From a virus, in IMG/VR virus record IMGVR_UViG_3300033155_000058, positions 1 to 23,785 of that record: a DNA stretch of 23,785 nt. The stretch is one strand, 5' to 3'. The translations under genes and the position numbers were made by a program. Positions 23,727-23,785 of this stretch are shown here, piece after piece. Under the pieces are notes generated by a model, which was given only the letters and a program-made list of their open reading frames with translations, was not told where the DNA came from and did not search any database. Every line of letters begins with the position of its first letter. Position 1 is the first letter of the stretch.

Positions 23727-23785
23727 ATGGAGGAGGAGGAACTAGACCGACGAGCTATCGACAAAGAGTTTGAGGAGCATCTTCG
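23727..23785 (+). CDS. start of a gene cut by the window end
   Basis: ATG 23727 lies 3 bases after the endolysin stop and opens a frame with no stop to the window end (19 full codons). The start is very acidic (MEEEELDRRAIDKEFEEHLR). Its ribosome site overlaps the end of the endolysin gene. Position after the endolysin suggests a lysis or late gene, but no membrane segment is visible in the part seen. The product is unknown. Confidence 0.5.
   Translation, partial: MEEEELDRRAIDKEFEEHL

Overview
The window is a late (structural) segment of a tailed double-stranded DNA phage with a short, T7-like tail. Every supported gene lies on the plus strand and genes are packed end to start, often overlapping by 1 to 26 bases. 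Terminase, portal, scaffold and major capsid protein are followed by a T7-type series of adaptor, nozzle, gp13-like acetyltransferase, gp14-like protein and two very large internal virion proteins, then a lysis peptidase. The moderate GC content and the style of the fibre anchors, terminase and portal resemble marine podoviruses of proteobacteria. That is recognition from memory, not a database result, and I cannot name the host.

Layout. Positions 1-481 form a gene-poor leader: a G-rich tract (47-69), an extended -10 promoter (134-163), a 15-base inverted repeat (181-195 / 267-281) and a tRNA-Thr(UGU) with encoded CCA (287-362). Positions 482-5399 hold the adhesion cassette: a protein of five exact 41-residue repeats (probable five-bladed beta-propeller), a small Ala-tailed protein, a fibre with anchor and jelly-roll-like head, a long fibre with a YadA-like beta-roll stalk, and a 108-residue protein. 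Positions 5431-9692 hold packaging and portal genes: small terminase, a 49-residue Lys-rich protein, large terminase, portal and an 82-residue protein. Positions 9695-12117 look like a self-contained capsid transcription unit: a second copy of the promoter element, scaffold, major capsid protein, a decoration-like protein and a strong intrinsic terminator. Positions 12137-15930 carry a head-fibre-like protein, the tail adaptor, a small protein and the tail nozzle. Positions 15923-23337 encode the GNAT/gp13-like protein and the ejection proteins. An M15 peptidase follows, and then the start of a gene that runs off the window.

The most notable points are these. (1) The nozzle gene is one reading frame cut by an in-frame TAA at 14530-14532, with a 7-bp stem starting 8 bases downstream. 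(2) A roughly 70-base promoter-containing element occurs twice, once ahead of the fibre cassette and once ahead of the capsid genes, with identical -35/-10 geometry and a downstream AGTATACT palindrome. (3) A tRNA-Thr for ACA sits in the leader of the ACA-rich fibre genes. (4) Two strikingly regular protein repeat systems occur in the adhesion genes.
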